Below are positions 18,162 to 27,278 of a stretch of DNA of 64,000 nt, piece after piece. Numbering within the stretch: the stretch's first letter is position 1; each line of letters starts with the position of its first letter. The DNA lies in contig JADJYC010000002.1 in the NCBI GenBank assembly GCA_016719925.1, positions 682,001-746,000 of the forward strand. The letters are read 5' to 3'. A program made the position numbers and the translations under genes. The notes beneath the pieces were generated by a model. It saw only the letters and a program-made list of their open reading frames with translations. It ran no database searches and had not been told where the DNA came from. This stretch comes from Crocinitomicaceae bacterium (GTDB lineage Bacteria > Bacteroidota > Bacteroidia > Flavobacteriales_D > Crocinitomicaceae).

Positions 18162-18611
18162 TTATCGTTTGTCAGCTGAGTAATTGATTTTTACAGCGTC
18201 AATTTCTCTAAGTGTTTCTTTGATGTTTGAGACAACTCTCATTCCCACATCCTCGTGTACTTTTAAAGAAGTCACAATATCAAATACTGTTTTTCCTTCT
18301 CTTGCCTTGCTCAATTTCCATGGAGCAACCTGCGTATAATCAATCGCCAGCTGATCATCCAGCTGTATACGCGGCTGAGTTCCTTCATCAGCATCTGTAG
18401 GAAATCCCACATATATGAAGTCAACCATGTCTTTGTTCTCCAGAGCAACTGCTTCTGACGCACCTGGTTTCTTTACTTCAACCTGCATGTCTACTTCTTT
18501 CATTGTTGTTGCCACCATGAAGAAAAACAACAACATGAAAATGATGTCAGGAAGAGATGCGGTACTCAACGCAGGCAATGCACGTGTTTTTCCTTTATTA
18601 AACTTTCCCAT
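18162..18611 (-). CDS. exbD: ExbD/TolR-family biopolymer transporter, second copy
   Basis: This 149-aa protein has a short cytoplasmic N-terminus, then one helix, 'TASLPDIIFMLLFFFMVATT', with the pore Asp of ExbD/TolR ('LPDIIF'), and a periplasmic domain. It works with ExbB to couple proton flow to TonB-dependent transport. Its start lies 2 nt after the preceding exbD. It ends the four-gene operon, before a terminator. Confidence 0.92.
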   Translation of the reverse strand: MGKFNKGKTRALPALSTASLPDIIFMLLFFFMVATTMKEVDMQVEVKKPGASEAVALENKDMVDFIYVGFPTDADEGTQPRIQLDDQLAIDYTQVAPWKLSKAREGKTVFDIVTSLKVHEDVGMRVVSNIKETLREIDAVKINYSADKR

Positions 18612-18613
18612 AA

Positions 18614-19333
18614 TTAAATTTCAATTTTGGCTTCAATAATACGCTCCGGCACCAACACCTGCAGCATTTCGAGTTTTGCAGCATCATCATCATCTTCCGG
18701 ATCCAAATCATCAAAGTTTTTCCAACCTCTTCTGTTGCACTCTTCTCTTTTTAAATCGTTCACTACTTTTTTCAAAATATTCTGAATCTCAATATAAAGA
18801 CCGTAAGAAGTATTGGACTGATTTTTTAATTGAATAAGAGCTGAATTAGAGATTTCACTGTAAGGCCCTACTTCTTCAAAAACGATTTTTCTTTTTTCCC
18901 ATTTAGCCAGATCATCTTTATTCATCTGAACTAAATCAGCAGGACCGTTTTCAATTGCATCCTTTAATTTGGCAATTTCAGTTGCAATGATTGACCCATC
19001 AATTCTGGTCCACATGGGCATTTTGATGTCGTTGTCTCTTCCGTCCTGATTTGCCAGATAAAAGTCTCGTACTTTCTGCTCAAGATCCTCAATATCCATG
19101 AATTCTCCTTCAACCAGTAACTGATCCTGAGAGTTTGCCATGATAATCAATACGTCTCTGTCATGCACCGGAGGCGGAATATAATTTGGCGGTAATTCCC
19201 TCTTCAACGGGAGATTTCTGCTGATACCGGCGTCAACCTCCATGGTTGTGGTTACAAGAAAGAAAATCAATAACAGGAAGGCAATGTCAGCCATTGAACC
19301 CGCATTGATTTCATCTAATTTTCTTTTTGCCAT
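18614..19333 (-). CDS. exbD: ExbD/TolR-family biopolymer transporter, long copy
   Basis: At 239 aa this is longer than a usual ExbD. After 'EINAGSMADIAFLLLIFFLVTTTM', with the conserved Asp in the helix, the periplasmic part carries an extra middle region (residues about 95-200) rich in charged residues and ends 'VPERIIEAKIEI'. The final segment before that contains an Asp/Glu run 'LDPEDDDDAAKLE'. Paired long and short ExbD proteins are common in Bacteroidota. The operon order is exbB, 155-aa gene, this, short exbD. Confidence 0.9.
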   Translation of the reverse strand: MAKRKLDEINAGSMADIAFLLLIFFLVTTTMEVDAGISRNLPLKRELPPNYIPPPVHDRDVLIIMANSQDQLLVEGEFMDIEDLEQKVRDFYLANQDGRDNDIKMPMWTRIDGSIIATEIAKLKDAIENGPADLVQMNKDDLAKWEKRKIVFEEVGPYSEISNSALIQLKNQSNTSYGLYIEIQNILKKVVNDLKREECNRRGWKNFDDLDPEDDDDAAKLEMLQVLVPERIIEAKIEI

Positions 19334-19339
19334 AATTTT

Positions 19340-19807
19340 TTATTTCGCAAAATACTGAACTACGCTTCTTATTGATTGAGCAATCAAAAGAACAACGGCC
19401 AGAATAAACAAAATATATGTCATGATTACACCCAAATCTGTCCACTTGATAACTGACTCCGTTGCCGCAGCCATTTTAGCAAGAGTACCTGTAGCTTCTC
19501 CGCTTGCCATCCCATAAGAAATCAGGAAAATCACAAGCATCACAGAAGTACCAATCATGGATGGAATAAATCTTTTAGGATTAATAATGATTCCCCAAAC
19601 GGTGAAAGCAACAACCAACGCCAGGGAAGCATATAAGAGAAACATAGAAAAGGAAACAGAACGGTCTACTGAAGAAGTGTCTCCGACAGCCTGCTTTGTA
19701 ACCGGATCAAGTTCGGTCACCATTGCACCGTAGCAGAATACTGCTCCAATTATGAGCATTAACGCCACAACAATGGTAGTACCTAAACTAAACGCTTTTG
19801 AATTCAT
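19340..19807 (-). CDS. Four-helix membrane protein in the exb operon (155 aa)
   Basis: Four hydrophobic segments can be seen (near residues 8-30, 53-73, 81-101 and 128-150). It sits between exbB and the long exbD with gaps of 25 and 6 nt. Conserved neighbours of this size occur in Bacteroidota exb operons, but I cannot name a family or role. An accessory subunit of the proton channel is an inference from position. Confidence 0.75.
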   Translation of the reverse strand: MNSKAFSLGTTIVVALMLIIGAVFCYGAMVTELDPVTKQAVGDTSSVDRSVSFSMFLLYASLALVVAFTVWGIIINPKRFIPSMIGTSVMLVIFLISYGMASGEATGTLAKMAAATESVIKWTDLGVIMTYILFILAVVLLIAQSIRSVVQYFAK

Positions 19808-19832
19808 ATCAAATCGTTATTAATGGTTAATA

Positions 19833-20651
19833 TTATTTAGACGATTTATGTCTGTAAATCAAATCAATCAAACCAATTGAAGCATCTTCCATGTTGTTTA
19901 CAAGACCATCAATTTTAGCTAGCAGGTAGTTATAGAATACCTGAAGAATGATCGCTACAACAAGACCGAATACTGTAGTTAAGAGGGCCACTTTAATACC
20001 ACCCGCTACCACAGATGCAGAAATTGTACCTGCTGTTGCGATTGCATCGAACGCCTGGATCATACCAACAACCGTTCCCATAAACCCGAGCATTGGCGCA
20101 AGAGCAATGAAAAGAGCAATCCATGACATTCCTTTTTCAAGTAATCCCATTTGAACACCACCGTAAGAAACAACGGCTTTTTCAGCCATGTCAACACCTT
20201 CATCAGCGCGGTCAAGCCCCTGATAGAAAATAGATGCAACCGGTCCGCGGGTATTTCTGCAAACTTCTTTAGCTGCTTCAATACCACCTGATTTTAAAGC
20301 GCCTTCAATTTTTTCCAATAATTTTTTGGTGTTAGAAGTTGCGAGGTTCAGATATACAATACGCTCAATTACCAGTGCAAGACCAAAAATCAAACAGATC
20401 AGTACCACTCCCATCCAGAAAGGATCTCCCTCGATGAAACGCACTTTTAATTCTTGTGTAAAAGAGTGTCCACCAGTGTTTACTGTGTCTTCAACTACCG
20501 CGTCTTTGTCATCACCTTCAGCAGGTGTAACAGGATCAGTAGCTACAGCCGGACTGTCAGCAGGAATAGTATCTTCCTGTGCGTTGGCTACATTGGAAAT
20601 TCCGAAGGTTAAAAAACCTGCAATAGCGAAGAATGCTAATACTTTTTTCAT
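19833..20651 (-). CDS. exbB: MotA/TolQ/ExbB proton channel family protein
   Basis: The 272-aa protein begins with a signal-like segment ('LAFFAIAGFLTFGISNVANA') and an acidic linker, then the MotA/TolQ/ExbB domain from about residue 75. Conserved text includes 'LVIERIVYL', 'GLLEKGMSWIALFIALAPMLGFMGTVVGM' and a last helix 'VALLTTVFGLVVAIILQVFYN'. It forms the proton channel with ExbD. The added N-terminal helix is typical of Bacteroidota ExbB. First gene of the operon. Confidence 0.93.
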   Translation of the reverse strand: MKKVLAFFAIAGFLTFGISNVANAQEDTIPADSPAVATDPVTPAEGDDKDAVVEDTVNTGGHSFTQELKVRFIEGDPFWMGVVLICLIFGLALVIERIVYLNLATSNTKKLLEKIEGALKSGGIEAAKEVCRNTRGPVASIFYQGLDRADEGVDMAEKAVVSYGGVQMGLLEKGMSWIALFIALAPMLGFMGTVVGMIQAFDAIATAGTISASVVAGGIKVALLTTVFGLVVAIILQVFYNYLLAKIDGLVNNMEDASIGLIDLIYRHKSSK

Positions 20652-20780
20652 TGTTGCTTATTTAAATTTATTTATTTACTAATTCTGATTTTTAGTCCGT
20701 TGACCAAAAACGAGGTGCTAAAGTACAAAAATTTCCTTTTTATCAATGTCCAACCACTATTTTTCAACTATTCCGCCAGA

Positions 20781-21812
20781 TTAAATTTGTGTAAACTCGC
20801 CGCAGATATTTTTCTGTAAATGTTGTTTACGCTCGTCCCTGTCTGAAAACCTGCCTAATACATACATCATCTTTGTAATAGCAGCCTCGCTTGTTATGTC
20901 ATATCCTCCAATCACTCCAAGCCGGACAAACATCATACTTGTTTCATATTTTCCATGCGCCACACTTCCTTTTCCGCATTGAGTGATATTTAAAACCAGT
21001 CCCCCGGCTTTTATATAGGAATCAATCTTGTTTTCCAGCTCTGTAGATGAAAAAGTATTTCCGTTTCCAAAGCTTTCAATAACTACCCCTTCCGTTTTTG
21101 AAAGATCAAATATGGGAGCGTAAGCTGCTACCGGCATTCCCGGATAAAGTTTAATCAAACCTACTTTGGTATTGAAATTTGAGAACACCTCCAGTTTTTG
21201 AAATCCTTTTCTTAAAAGGGCGGCATGATTGAATTCAATGGTAACTCCGGCTTCAGCCAGCAACGGGTAATTATAACTTATAAAGGCGTCAAAATTACTG
21301 GTGCTTTGTTTGCTTGTCCGGTTGCCGCGGTGAAGCTGAAATTCAAAATAGATGGCTACCTCCTGCACCATAGGCTCTCCAGCCGGATCAAGCTTACCCG
21401 CAATTTCTACCGCAGTAATCAGATTTTCTTTACCATCGGTTCTGATTTGTCCTATTGGTAACTGAGAGCCGGTAAGAATTACCGGTTTTTTTATACCGCT
21501 GAGCATAAAACTTAATGCAGATGCCGTATACGCCATGGTATCTGATCCGTGAAGAATTACAAATCCGTCGTATTCAGAATAGTTGTCAAAGATCGTCTTT
21601 GCAATGTCAGCCCAAATTGACGGATTCATTTCAGAAGAATCTATGGGATTCTTCATCGAGTGTGCCTCAAGCTTGTAATTAAACTGCTTCAGTTCAGGCA
21701 CACTGTTATACAGATGTTCAAAATCAAAAGGTTTTAACGCACCTGTTTCCGGATCATTGATCATGCCGATGGTTCCACCGGTGTAAATGATCAATACCTT
21801 TGGGTTTTTCAT
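20781..21812 (-). CDS. ansA: Type I (cytosolic) asparaginase
   Basis: It hydrolyses asparagine to aspartate and ammonia. The 343-aa protein has no signal peptide. The first catalytic Thr lies in 'YTGGTIGM' near residue 12, and the second in 'ILHGSDTMAYTASAL', with Ser where many enzymes have Thr before Asp. 'GSQLPIGQIRTDGKENL' and 'GGYDITSEAAITKM' match the AnsA family. It lies 67 nt downstream of tatD on the same strand. Confidence 0.94.
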   Translation of the reverse strand: MKNPKVLIIYTGGTIGMINDPETGALKPFDFEHLYNSVPELKQFNYKLEAHSMKNPIDSSEMNPSIWADIAKTIFDNYSEYDGFVILHGSDTMAYTASALSFMLSGIKKPVILTGSQLPIGQIRTDGKENLITAVEIAGKLDPAGEPMVQEVAIYFEFQLHRGNRTSKQSTSNFDAFISYNYPLLAEAGVTIEFNHAALLRKGFQKLEVFSNFNTKVGLIKLYPGMPVAAYAPIFDLSKTEGVVIESFGNGNTFSSTELENKIDSYIKAGGLVLNITQCGKGSVAHGKYETSMMFVRLGVIGGYDITSEAAITKMMYVLGRFSDRDERKQHLQKNICGEFTQI

Positions 21813-21879
21813 TACTCTGACAAATTAAACGATGATATTACAAATGTAATGACCAAATCGAGTCAACTGTCACACTTGT

Positions 21880-22650
21880 TTATTTTACGGTAGGAAAGAG
21901 TGCAAGAGCGTTTTGATTGGTAACGGTTTCAACCTCTTCAATGGAAACCCCTTTAGTTACAGCCAGTTTTTCTGCAATAATTCTTAGATAAGCGCTTTCA
22001 TTTCTTTTCCCCCGATGCGGAACCGGCGCCAGATAAGGAGAATCAGTTTCAAGTACCAGGTGTTTCAGATCAATATCTGGCAGTACTTTATCCAGGCCTC
22101 CGTTTTTAAAAGTTACAACTCCGCCAATACCAAGTTTGAAATTACCATAAGAAACAATATGATTTGCCTGATCAATGTTTCCTGTAAAACAATGGAATAC
22201 ACCGGATAGATTTTCATCATTCAGTTCATCAACAATTTCAAATGTTTCTTCAAAGGCTTCCCTTACATGAATGACAACGGGTAGTTTTTTTTCTTTGGCC
22301 CAAATAATTTGTTGGCGAAATGCCTTTTGCTGATATGACAACGTTGTTTTATCCCAGTATAAATCAATACCAATTTCTCCAACCGCACAATAAGTTTTTT
22401 TATCCAACCAGGATTTGACAACAGCCAGCTCATCTTGCCAGTTTTCTTTTACACTGCACGGATGCAGCCCCATCATTGGAAAACAAACATCCGGATATTT
22501 TTCAGAAACGAGATGCATTGCTTCAATAGATTCAAGATCCACATTCGGAAGCAACATTTTTGAAACACCGGATTGAATGGCATTCTTTATAACGATATCC
22601 CGATCGGCTTCAAATTCTTTACTGAACAGATGGGTATGGGTGTCGATCAT
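21880..22650 (-). CDS. tatD: TatD-family metal-dependent hydrolase
   Basis: The 256-aa TIM-barrel hydrolase carries metal ligands HxH in 'DTHTHLF', Glu in 'VGEIGIDLYWD', His in 'VIHVREA' and 'GVFHCFTG', and Asp in 'ETDSPYLAP'. Family members act as 3'-5' DNA/RNA exonucleases or D-aminoacyl-tRNA hydrolases; the exact substrate cannot be told here. It is followed by ansA. Confidence 0.94.
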   Translation of the reverse strand: MIDTHTHLFSKEFEADRDIVIKNAIQSGVSKMLLPNVDLESIEAMHLVSEKYPDVCFPMMGLHPCSVKENWQDELAVVKSWLDKKTYCAVGEIGIDLYWDKTTLSYQQKAFRQQIIWAKEKKLPVVIHVREAFEETFEIVDELNDENLSGVFHCFTGNIDQANHIVSYGNFKLGIGGVVTFKNGGLDKVLPDIDLKHLVLETDSPYLAPVPHRGKRNESAYLRIIAEKLAVTKGVSIEEVETVTNQNALALFPTVK

Positions 22651-22789
22651 TTTAAAAAGTTTGAAAAATTATCTGGCAAGTGCCTTTGGCAAAAAGATGT
22701 TTTTGATTTGTTAAATGGTTTTATCAAGAAAGATTCATAGATGAAAAAAGTAAATCTTTTTGCCTCATGGCTTCTGTCTTTTGACTAAA

Positions 22790-23662
22790 TCAATGCCAGT
22801 CCGGGCAAGAATCACAACCGTTAACCGCCGGAACATAAAAGAAGATTCCGGCTACAAGTTCCCACTGGCCGTAAACAAATTTCTGACGTGCGTAATCAGG
22901 CATGTTTTGTATGGTTCGGTTATGCGGCAAATGAATAAATCCACCTGACCAGTTTGATTGAAAAAAGAATCGGTTAAAGAAATCAAATCTCACGCCGGTG
23001 TGTGCTGAAATACCATATCCTGTTAATCCAAATTGCGAATGAAATTGCTCGCCGTCCCAGTTAAAATCTGTTTGTGTCACCACCGGACCAAATCCAAATC
23101 CTAAACGCTGATTAATTGAAAACTTTCCATCACGGGTGGTATATCTGGGCGTTGTATTCTGCATCTGAAAAGAAATGTAGTTCAGTCCGTTTGTGTTTTC
23201 ATAATGCAGATCTTCTTCGCGAATCGGAATTTTTCCGGTGGCGTGATCATAAACACCGTTTAATTCACTGTTGGTGGTTGAGGTAATTTCGCCATTGAGA
23301 TAAAGAGTCTGATTTTTATCCATCACATATTTCATGTGGTCATATCCGATAGAAAAATCCCAGTGATCCACATAATAATACCCTATACGAATATTGAATT
23401 GAGGAACAGAGATGGTTTTAATATTCACGTATGTTTTAAATTCTCTTGAAGGACGGTCAGACGCAGCAACATTTTCAGCAATAAAATTATAACCGGGGCC
23501 AGAGAATGTAATATCACTTTTTGTATAGATGGAGCGATTGTATCCCCAGTAAAAATACATGGTGTTTTTTCTTGTACTGTATTTTTTTTTGGACGACCAT
23601 TTTTGCGCGTGAAGCTGTGTTCCTGCCAGAATCAAACTAATAAACAGAAGTAAACGCATCAT
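22790..23662 (-). CDS. Outer-membrane beta-barrel-like exported protein (290 aa)
   Basis: A signal peptide ends 'GTQLHAQKW'. The mature part alternates aromatic and polar residues ('YFYWGYNRSIYTKS', 'FNIRIGYYYVDHWDFSIGYDHM') as in outer-membrane barrels, with late strands 'WELVAGIFFYV'. The C-terminus has a CxxC pair ('GCDSCPDWH'), odd for a barrel. Two adjacent ATG codons could start it; the first is used. It diverges from yraN with 63 nt between. Function unknown. Confidence 0.75.
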   Translation of the reverse strand: MMRLLLFISLILAGTQLHAQKWSSKKKYSTRKNTMYFYWGYNRSIYTKSDITFSGPGYNFIAENVAASDRPSREFKTYVNIKTISVPQFNIRIGYYYVDHWDFSIGYDHMKYVMDKNQTLYLNGEITSTTNSELNGVYDHATGKIPIREEDLHYENTNGLNYISFQMQNTTPRYTTRDGKFSINQRLGFGFGPVVTQTDFNWDGEQFHSQFGLTGYGISAHTGVRFDFFNRFFFQSNWSGGFIHLPHNRTIQNMPDYARQKFVYGQWELVAGIFFYVPAVNGCDSCPDWH

Positions 23663-23688
23663 ACAGGTATAACAATTTGCTGTATCAA

Positions 23689-23718
23689 TTGTTACAATGC
23701 AAAATTACACTATTTTTG
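23689..23718 (+). promoter_or_regulatory. Bacteroidota-type promoter of yraN
   Basis: TTG at 23689-23691, a 19-bp spacer and TATTTTTG at 23711-23718 fit the -33 TTG / -7 TAnnTTTG rule of this phylum exactly. The ATG of yraN follows 7 nt later, so the transcript would have almost no leader. Confidence 0.6.
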
Positions 23719-23725
23719 GTCAATT

Positions 23726-24088
23726 ATGGCTTATCACATTGAATTGGGAAAAGCGGGGGAGAGAATGGCAGCTGAATATCTTGTGAAAAAAGGCTACGAA
23801 ATACTTCACCGTAATTATTCTTTTAAAAAATCTGAATTAGACATTGTCGCTAAAAAAGACGACGTTCTGATTGTTGTAGAAGTAAAAACAAGAAACAGTG
23901 ATTTTATGGCAGGGCCTGAAATCACGGTTACTAAAAAGAAGCAGAAGGCCATTGTCAAGGCCACTAATTATTATCTGGAAGAACATCACCTGCAAACAGA
24001 AACACAATTTGATATCATTTCAATAATTCTCAATTCAAAAGAGCAAACGCTTGAGCATATTGAAGACGCATTTTATCCGCTTCTTTAA
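23726..24088 (+). CDS. yraN: UPF0102 nuclease-like protein YraN
   Basis: The 120-aa protein has the UPF0102 layout: 'GKAGERMAAEYLVKKGYEIL', then the nuclease-fold motif 'SELDIVAKKDDVLIVVEVKTR' (Asp and ExK), and 'TKKKQKAIVKATNYY'. The fold is that of Holliday-junction and restriction nucleases; the cellular role is not settled. It precedes purN by 40 nt but purN has its own promoter element. Confidence 0.92.
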   Translation: MAYHIELGKAGERMAAEYLVKKGYEILHRNYSFKKSELDIVAKKDDVLIVVEVKTRNSDFMAGPEITVTKKKQKAIVKATNYYLEEHHLQTETQFDIISIILNSKEQTLEHIEDAFYPLL

Positions 24089-24120
24089 TTGCAGAGAATT
24101 AAAAATCAGGCTTACCTTTG
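24089..24120 (+). promoter_or_regulatory. Likely promoter of purN
   Basis: TACCTTTG at 24113-24120 fits TAnnTTTG; the nearest TTG is at 24089-24091 with 21 bp between, slightly wide. The purN ATG follows 8 nt after the -7 element. Confidence 0.45.
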
Positions 24121-24128
24121 AGCCGTAA

Positions 24129-24701
24129 ATGAAAACAAACATTGCCATATTCGCGTCTGGCAGCGGATCAAACGCTGAGGCTATTTTCAGGCATTTTAAA
24201 AATCATCCTTCAATCAGCATTGCACTTGTTGTATCAAATAATCCGCAGGCAGGAGTTTTGCACCGGGCTGAAGGATATCATATTCAGTGTTATGTTTATC
24301 AGCCGGAAGAACTCACCAATGGAATAATGGAAAAAACACTGGATGCCTATAACATTCATTTTTTGGTTCTTGCAGGTTATCTGAAAAAAGTTCCGGATGT
24401 GATTCTGAAAAAATATCCGAATAAAATTGTGAATATTCATCCGGCGCTTTTGCCAAAATTTGGCGGTAAAGGAATGTACGGATTGAATGTGCATAAAGCA
24501 GTGGTTGCCGCAGGGGAAAGCGTGTCCGGAATGACCATTCATTATATCAATGAGCAGTATGATGAAGGGGCAATTATTGAGCAGTATTCTGTTCCTGTTA
24601 AAAAAGAAGATTCCCCTGAAAGAGTTCAGCAGAAAGTGCTGGAATTGGAACATAAATATTATGCACCCTGCATTGAAAAACTGATTCAAAATGGAATTTG
24701 A
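24129..24701 (+). CDS. purN: Phosphoribosylglycinamide formyltransferase
   Basis: It transfers formyl from 10-formyl-THF to GAR in purine synthesis. The 190-aa protein shows 'FASGSGSNAEAI' for the phosphate, 'LAGYLKKVP', catalytic 'VNIHPALLPKFGGKGMYG', His in 'GMTIHYIN' and Asp in 'YDEGAII'. It overlaps the marC-family gene by 11 nt, so the two are coupled. The purH gene of the same pathway is 13 kb away in this window. Confidence 0.96.
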   Translation: MKTNIAIFASGSGSNAEAIFRHFKNHPSISIALVVSNNPQAGVLHRAEGYHIQCYVYQPEELTNGIMEKTLDAYNIHFLVLAGYLKKVPDVILKKYPNKIVNIHPALLPKFGGKGMYGLNVHKAVVAAGESVSGMTIHYINEQYDEGAIIEQYSVPVKKEDSPERVQQKVLELEHKYYAPCIEKLIQNGI

Positions 24702-25275
24702 TTTCATTGAAATAGGAAAAGCCTTTATGGTTTTGTTTGCGGTGATTGACATTTTTGGTTCAATACCGGTAATCATTAAAATAAAACAAAGCAGCGGAGA
24801 AGTTAATGCACTGAGGGCTTCTTTGGTTTCTTTTGTTATTATGATTGCATTTTTGTTTGGGGGAGAAATGATATTAAATGCACTTGGAGTGAATATCAAA
24901 GCATTTGCCATGACAGGTTCACTCATCATTTTTGCCATTGCGGCTGAAATGATTTTTGGTGTTCAGTTGTTCAGGTCAGATGCTTCAAGTGCTAAAATAG
25001 TTTCTGTTGTACCAATTGCTTTTCCTTTGATTGCGGGCGCAGGAACCATGACTACCTTAGTTTCACTTCGCGCTGAATATGCTGCAATCAATATTTCAAT
25101 TGCAGTATTTTTAAATGTGATTGTAGTTTATCTGGTGTTGCGCATTACTAAAAAATTAGAAGAAATTTTAGGCGCAGGAGGAATCGCAATTATCAAAAAA
25201 GTGTTTGGAATTATTTTGCTGGCAATTGCTGTAAAACTATTTGCAGACAACGCCAAAGCTCTGTTTACAATGTAA
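24691..25275 (+). CDS. MarC-family integral membrane protein
   Basis: The 194-aa protein has six hydrophobic segments and MarC-like text: 'VIDIFGSIPVII', 'AFAMTGSLIIFAIAAEMIFG' and 'VPIAFPLIAGAGTMTTLVSL'. The family has no firm substrate. The ATG lies inside purN. Confidence 0.9.
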   Translation: MEFDFIEIGKAFMVLFAVIDIFGSIPVIIKIKQSSGEVNALRASLVSFVIMIAFLFGGEMILNALGVNIKAFAMTGSLIIFAIAAEMIFGVQLFRSDASSAKIVSVVPIAFPLIAGAGTMTTLVSLRAEYAAINISIAVFLNVIVVYLVLRITKKLEEILGAGGIAIIKKVFGIILLAIAVKLFADNAKALFTM

Positions 25276-25419
25276 AAACTGGAGCGTTCTTTTGAATAGA
25301 GAAGGCATCAAGAAATTTCTGTCTTGAGCGGAGAGGCGGCTTCACCAGACAGTAACCAATCACATAATTGTAACTTCTCGTAATTATTCCGTTTTAAGTA
25401 CAACCAAAATCCAAAAACC

Positions 25420-26316
25420 ATGAAACATGTTTTCCAGTTATCTGTATTTTCAGTTTTTTTTGTTTTCAATTTGTCTTTTGGAAAATCGCCATACAAAGCA
25501 CCTGATGGATTTTCGTTTATTCCTGCCGGGTCAATGACCTCAAATGAAATCACCTCTTCATACATGTCAATGCTGATGGCAAGACATGAAGTCACCAATA
25601 AAGAGTACCGTACGTTTTTGAATGACTTGAAGACGCAAAACAGAAATAATGACTATTTGGTTGCTCTGCCGGATTCTTCTAAATGGGATTTACCCGGAAC
25701 AGATATGCAGTCTTTCGCAGATCATTATTTTTCACATCCGGCATATGATGAATATCCGGTGGTAAATATTACAGCTGAAGGCGCTCTATTATATTGTCAA
25801 TGGCTGGGAGAAAAACTCGCGTTAAAACATTCGAATGACCAGTTTAAAAAAATGCGTTTGCCTCTGGAAAGTGAATGGATTTATGCTGCAACAGCGGGGC
25901 ATGAACGCGTTGTTTATTCCTGGGGATCTTCCCGTTTGAAAAATGAAAAAGGGGCTTACATGGCCAACTTCAAAGTGATTGGAGATGAGTTTATCAGAAC
26001 CAACGGAGATAAACTGGAGGTTGCCGGTGACGCATATGTTTCATATTCCCTTGATAATAATTTTGTCACTGCGCCAACTTCATCTTATTACCCCAACAGT
26101 TACAATCTTTATAATATGTGCGGCAATGTTTCTGAACTGGTTGTGCGTATAAGTGATAGGATTGAAGGTGCTGATCCGGAAATTAATTTTCTGGCCATTG
26201 GGGGCAGCTGGAATTCAACCGGATATGACATCAGAATTACCAGTGTAGTTGAATTTCTGGAGGCAAATCCGTTTACCGGATTCAGACCCGTTGTTACCTG
26301 GAAAGTTGAGTCGTGA
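25420..26316 (+). CDS. Exported SUMF1/FGE-fold protein
   Basis: The 298-aa protein has a signal peptide ending near 'FNLSFG', then a formylglycine-generating-enzyme fold: 'FSFIPAGSM', 'MARHEVTNKEYRTFL', 'YPVVNITAEGALLYCQWLGEKL', 'MRLPLESEWIYAA', 'YNLYNMCGNVSEL', 'AIGGSWNST' and 'GFRPV'. The paired catalytic cysteines of true FGE are not seen, so a structural role is more likely. Gliding proteins GldJ and GldK share this fold, but this gene is shorter and has no gld neighbours; it is a paralogue at most. Confidence 0.85.
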   Translation: MKHVFQLSVFSVFFVFNLSFGKSPYKAPDGFSFIPAGSMTSNEITSSYMSMLMARHEVTNKEYRTFLNDLKTQNRNNDYLVALPDSSKWDLPGTDMQSFADHYFSHPAYDEYPVVNITAEGALLYCQWLGEKLALKHSNDQFKKMRLPLESEWIYAATAGHERVVYSWGSSRLKNEKGAYMANFKVIGDEFIRTNGDKLEVAGDAYVSYSLDNNFVTAPTSSYYPNSYNLYNMCGNVSELVVRISDRIEGADPEINFLAIGGSWNSTGYDIRITSVVEFLEANPFTGFRPVVTWKVES

Positions 26317-26335
26317 TTTTAAAAGATTATCTTTG
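26306..26335 (+). promoter_or_regulatory. Bacteroidota-type promoter of the 290-aa exported protein
   Basis: TTG (26306-26308), a 19-bp spacer, then TATCTTTG (26328-26335) match the phylum consensus exactly. The -33 box lies in the last codons of the preceding gene. The next ATG is 20 nt downstream. Confidence 0.6.
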
Positions 26336-26355
26336 GGTAAAAGAAATTTTACTCC

Positions 26356-27228
26356 ATGAATAATCATTTTTTCAAACAAATTTTAATTTGCTTTTTCCTT
26401 ACTGCCGGACATAATCTTTCTGCTCAGGTATTCAATGTCGGATATACAAATGAATCATTCAAAAACCTGATCACAAATGGAATTACCTATATAAAAACAG
26501 GTCACCCGTTTTTTGACAGTGTGATGGTTGAAACACTCGAAGATCACTGGAAAGTTTCTTCTTTTACTGTCATTGAAAGATACAAAGAGCCTGATCAGAA
26601 ATCGACTGCACTTTTTGTTACACATCAGAAACCAATCCGTGAACATCAGCAGGACAGAAAGAACGACGGAATTATCACCCTGATACCTGCAAAATATTTT
26701 GATGAAGGAGCAGATTATGAGCACAATCAGGTGGACATGAATAAAACACTTGGTTACATGTTTTTCAACGGATTTCATGATATCGTTCATGAAGATGATG
26801 AGTACCGTTTTCTTAAAATGATGATTGTTTCGTTGAATCAGGGAATCCAAACTATCAAAGATGAAGAATTTACAGATGTGGAGGAGTTGCTGAACGGCAA
26901 AGTGAGCGCGGCAGTGATCGCAAAATATAAGGGTCTGGTTGGAGGAACATTAATTATACACCGTGATCAGAGCAAACGAAGCATTGACATGGAAAAAGTG
27001 AAGGCTTCCGGTATCCGTTACCGCTTGCTTGCAAATGAAGAATATCATCAGGTGATTGAAAAAGAAGATCCCAATCACTACGTGTTGTATTTTGGAGAAA
27101 ACAAATACACAGAGCTATCAATTATCCGCATTCAGACAGGAGAATTAATTTACACCAAACATTTTCCGCAGGATTATCTGACTATAGGTAAAAAAGAAAT
27201 GAAGGCGATTTTTGCGTACTTCAAATAA
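26356..27228 (+). CDS. Exported protein of unknown function (290 aa)
   Basis: A signal peptide ends 'GHNLSAQVF'. The mature protein is rich in charged residues and has no catalytic pattern I recognise; it contains 'TLIIHRDQSKRSIDMEKV' and 'GELIYTKHFPQDYLTIG'. It has its own promoter-like element, so is probably not simply co-transcribed with the SUMF1-fold gene. No transmembrane segment follows the signal. Confidence 0.78.
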   Translation: MNNHFFKQILICFFLTAGHNLSAQVFNVGYTNESFKNLITNGITYIKTGHPFFDSVMVETLEDHWKVSSFTVIERYKEPDQKSTALFVTHQKPIREHQQDRKNDGIITLIPAKYFDEGADYEHNQVDMNKTLGYMFFNGFHDIVHEDDEYRFLKMMIVSLNQGIQTIKDEEFTDVEELLNGKVSAAVIAKYKGLVGGTLIIHRDQSKRSIDMEKVKASGIRYRLLANEEYHQVIEKEDPNHYVLYFGENKYTELSIIRIQTGELIYTKHFPQDYLTIGKKEMKAIFAYFK

Positions 27229-27278
27229 GAGTGCAATTTGCTTTTGAATTATTCGTTCTCATTTCCTGATTTCTCAGT

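Noticed and set aside
25420..26316. GldK or GldJ gliding protein
   Set aside because: It shares the SUMF1 fold but is shorter, lacks a lipobox, and no gldL/M/N genes adjoin it.
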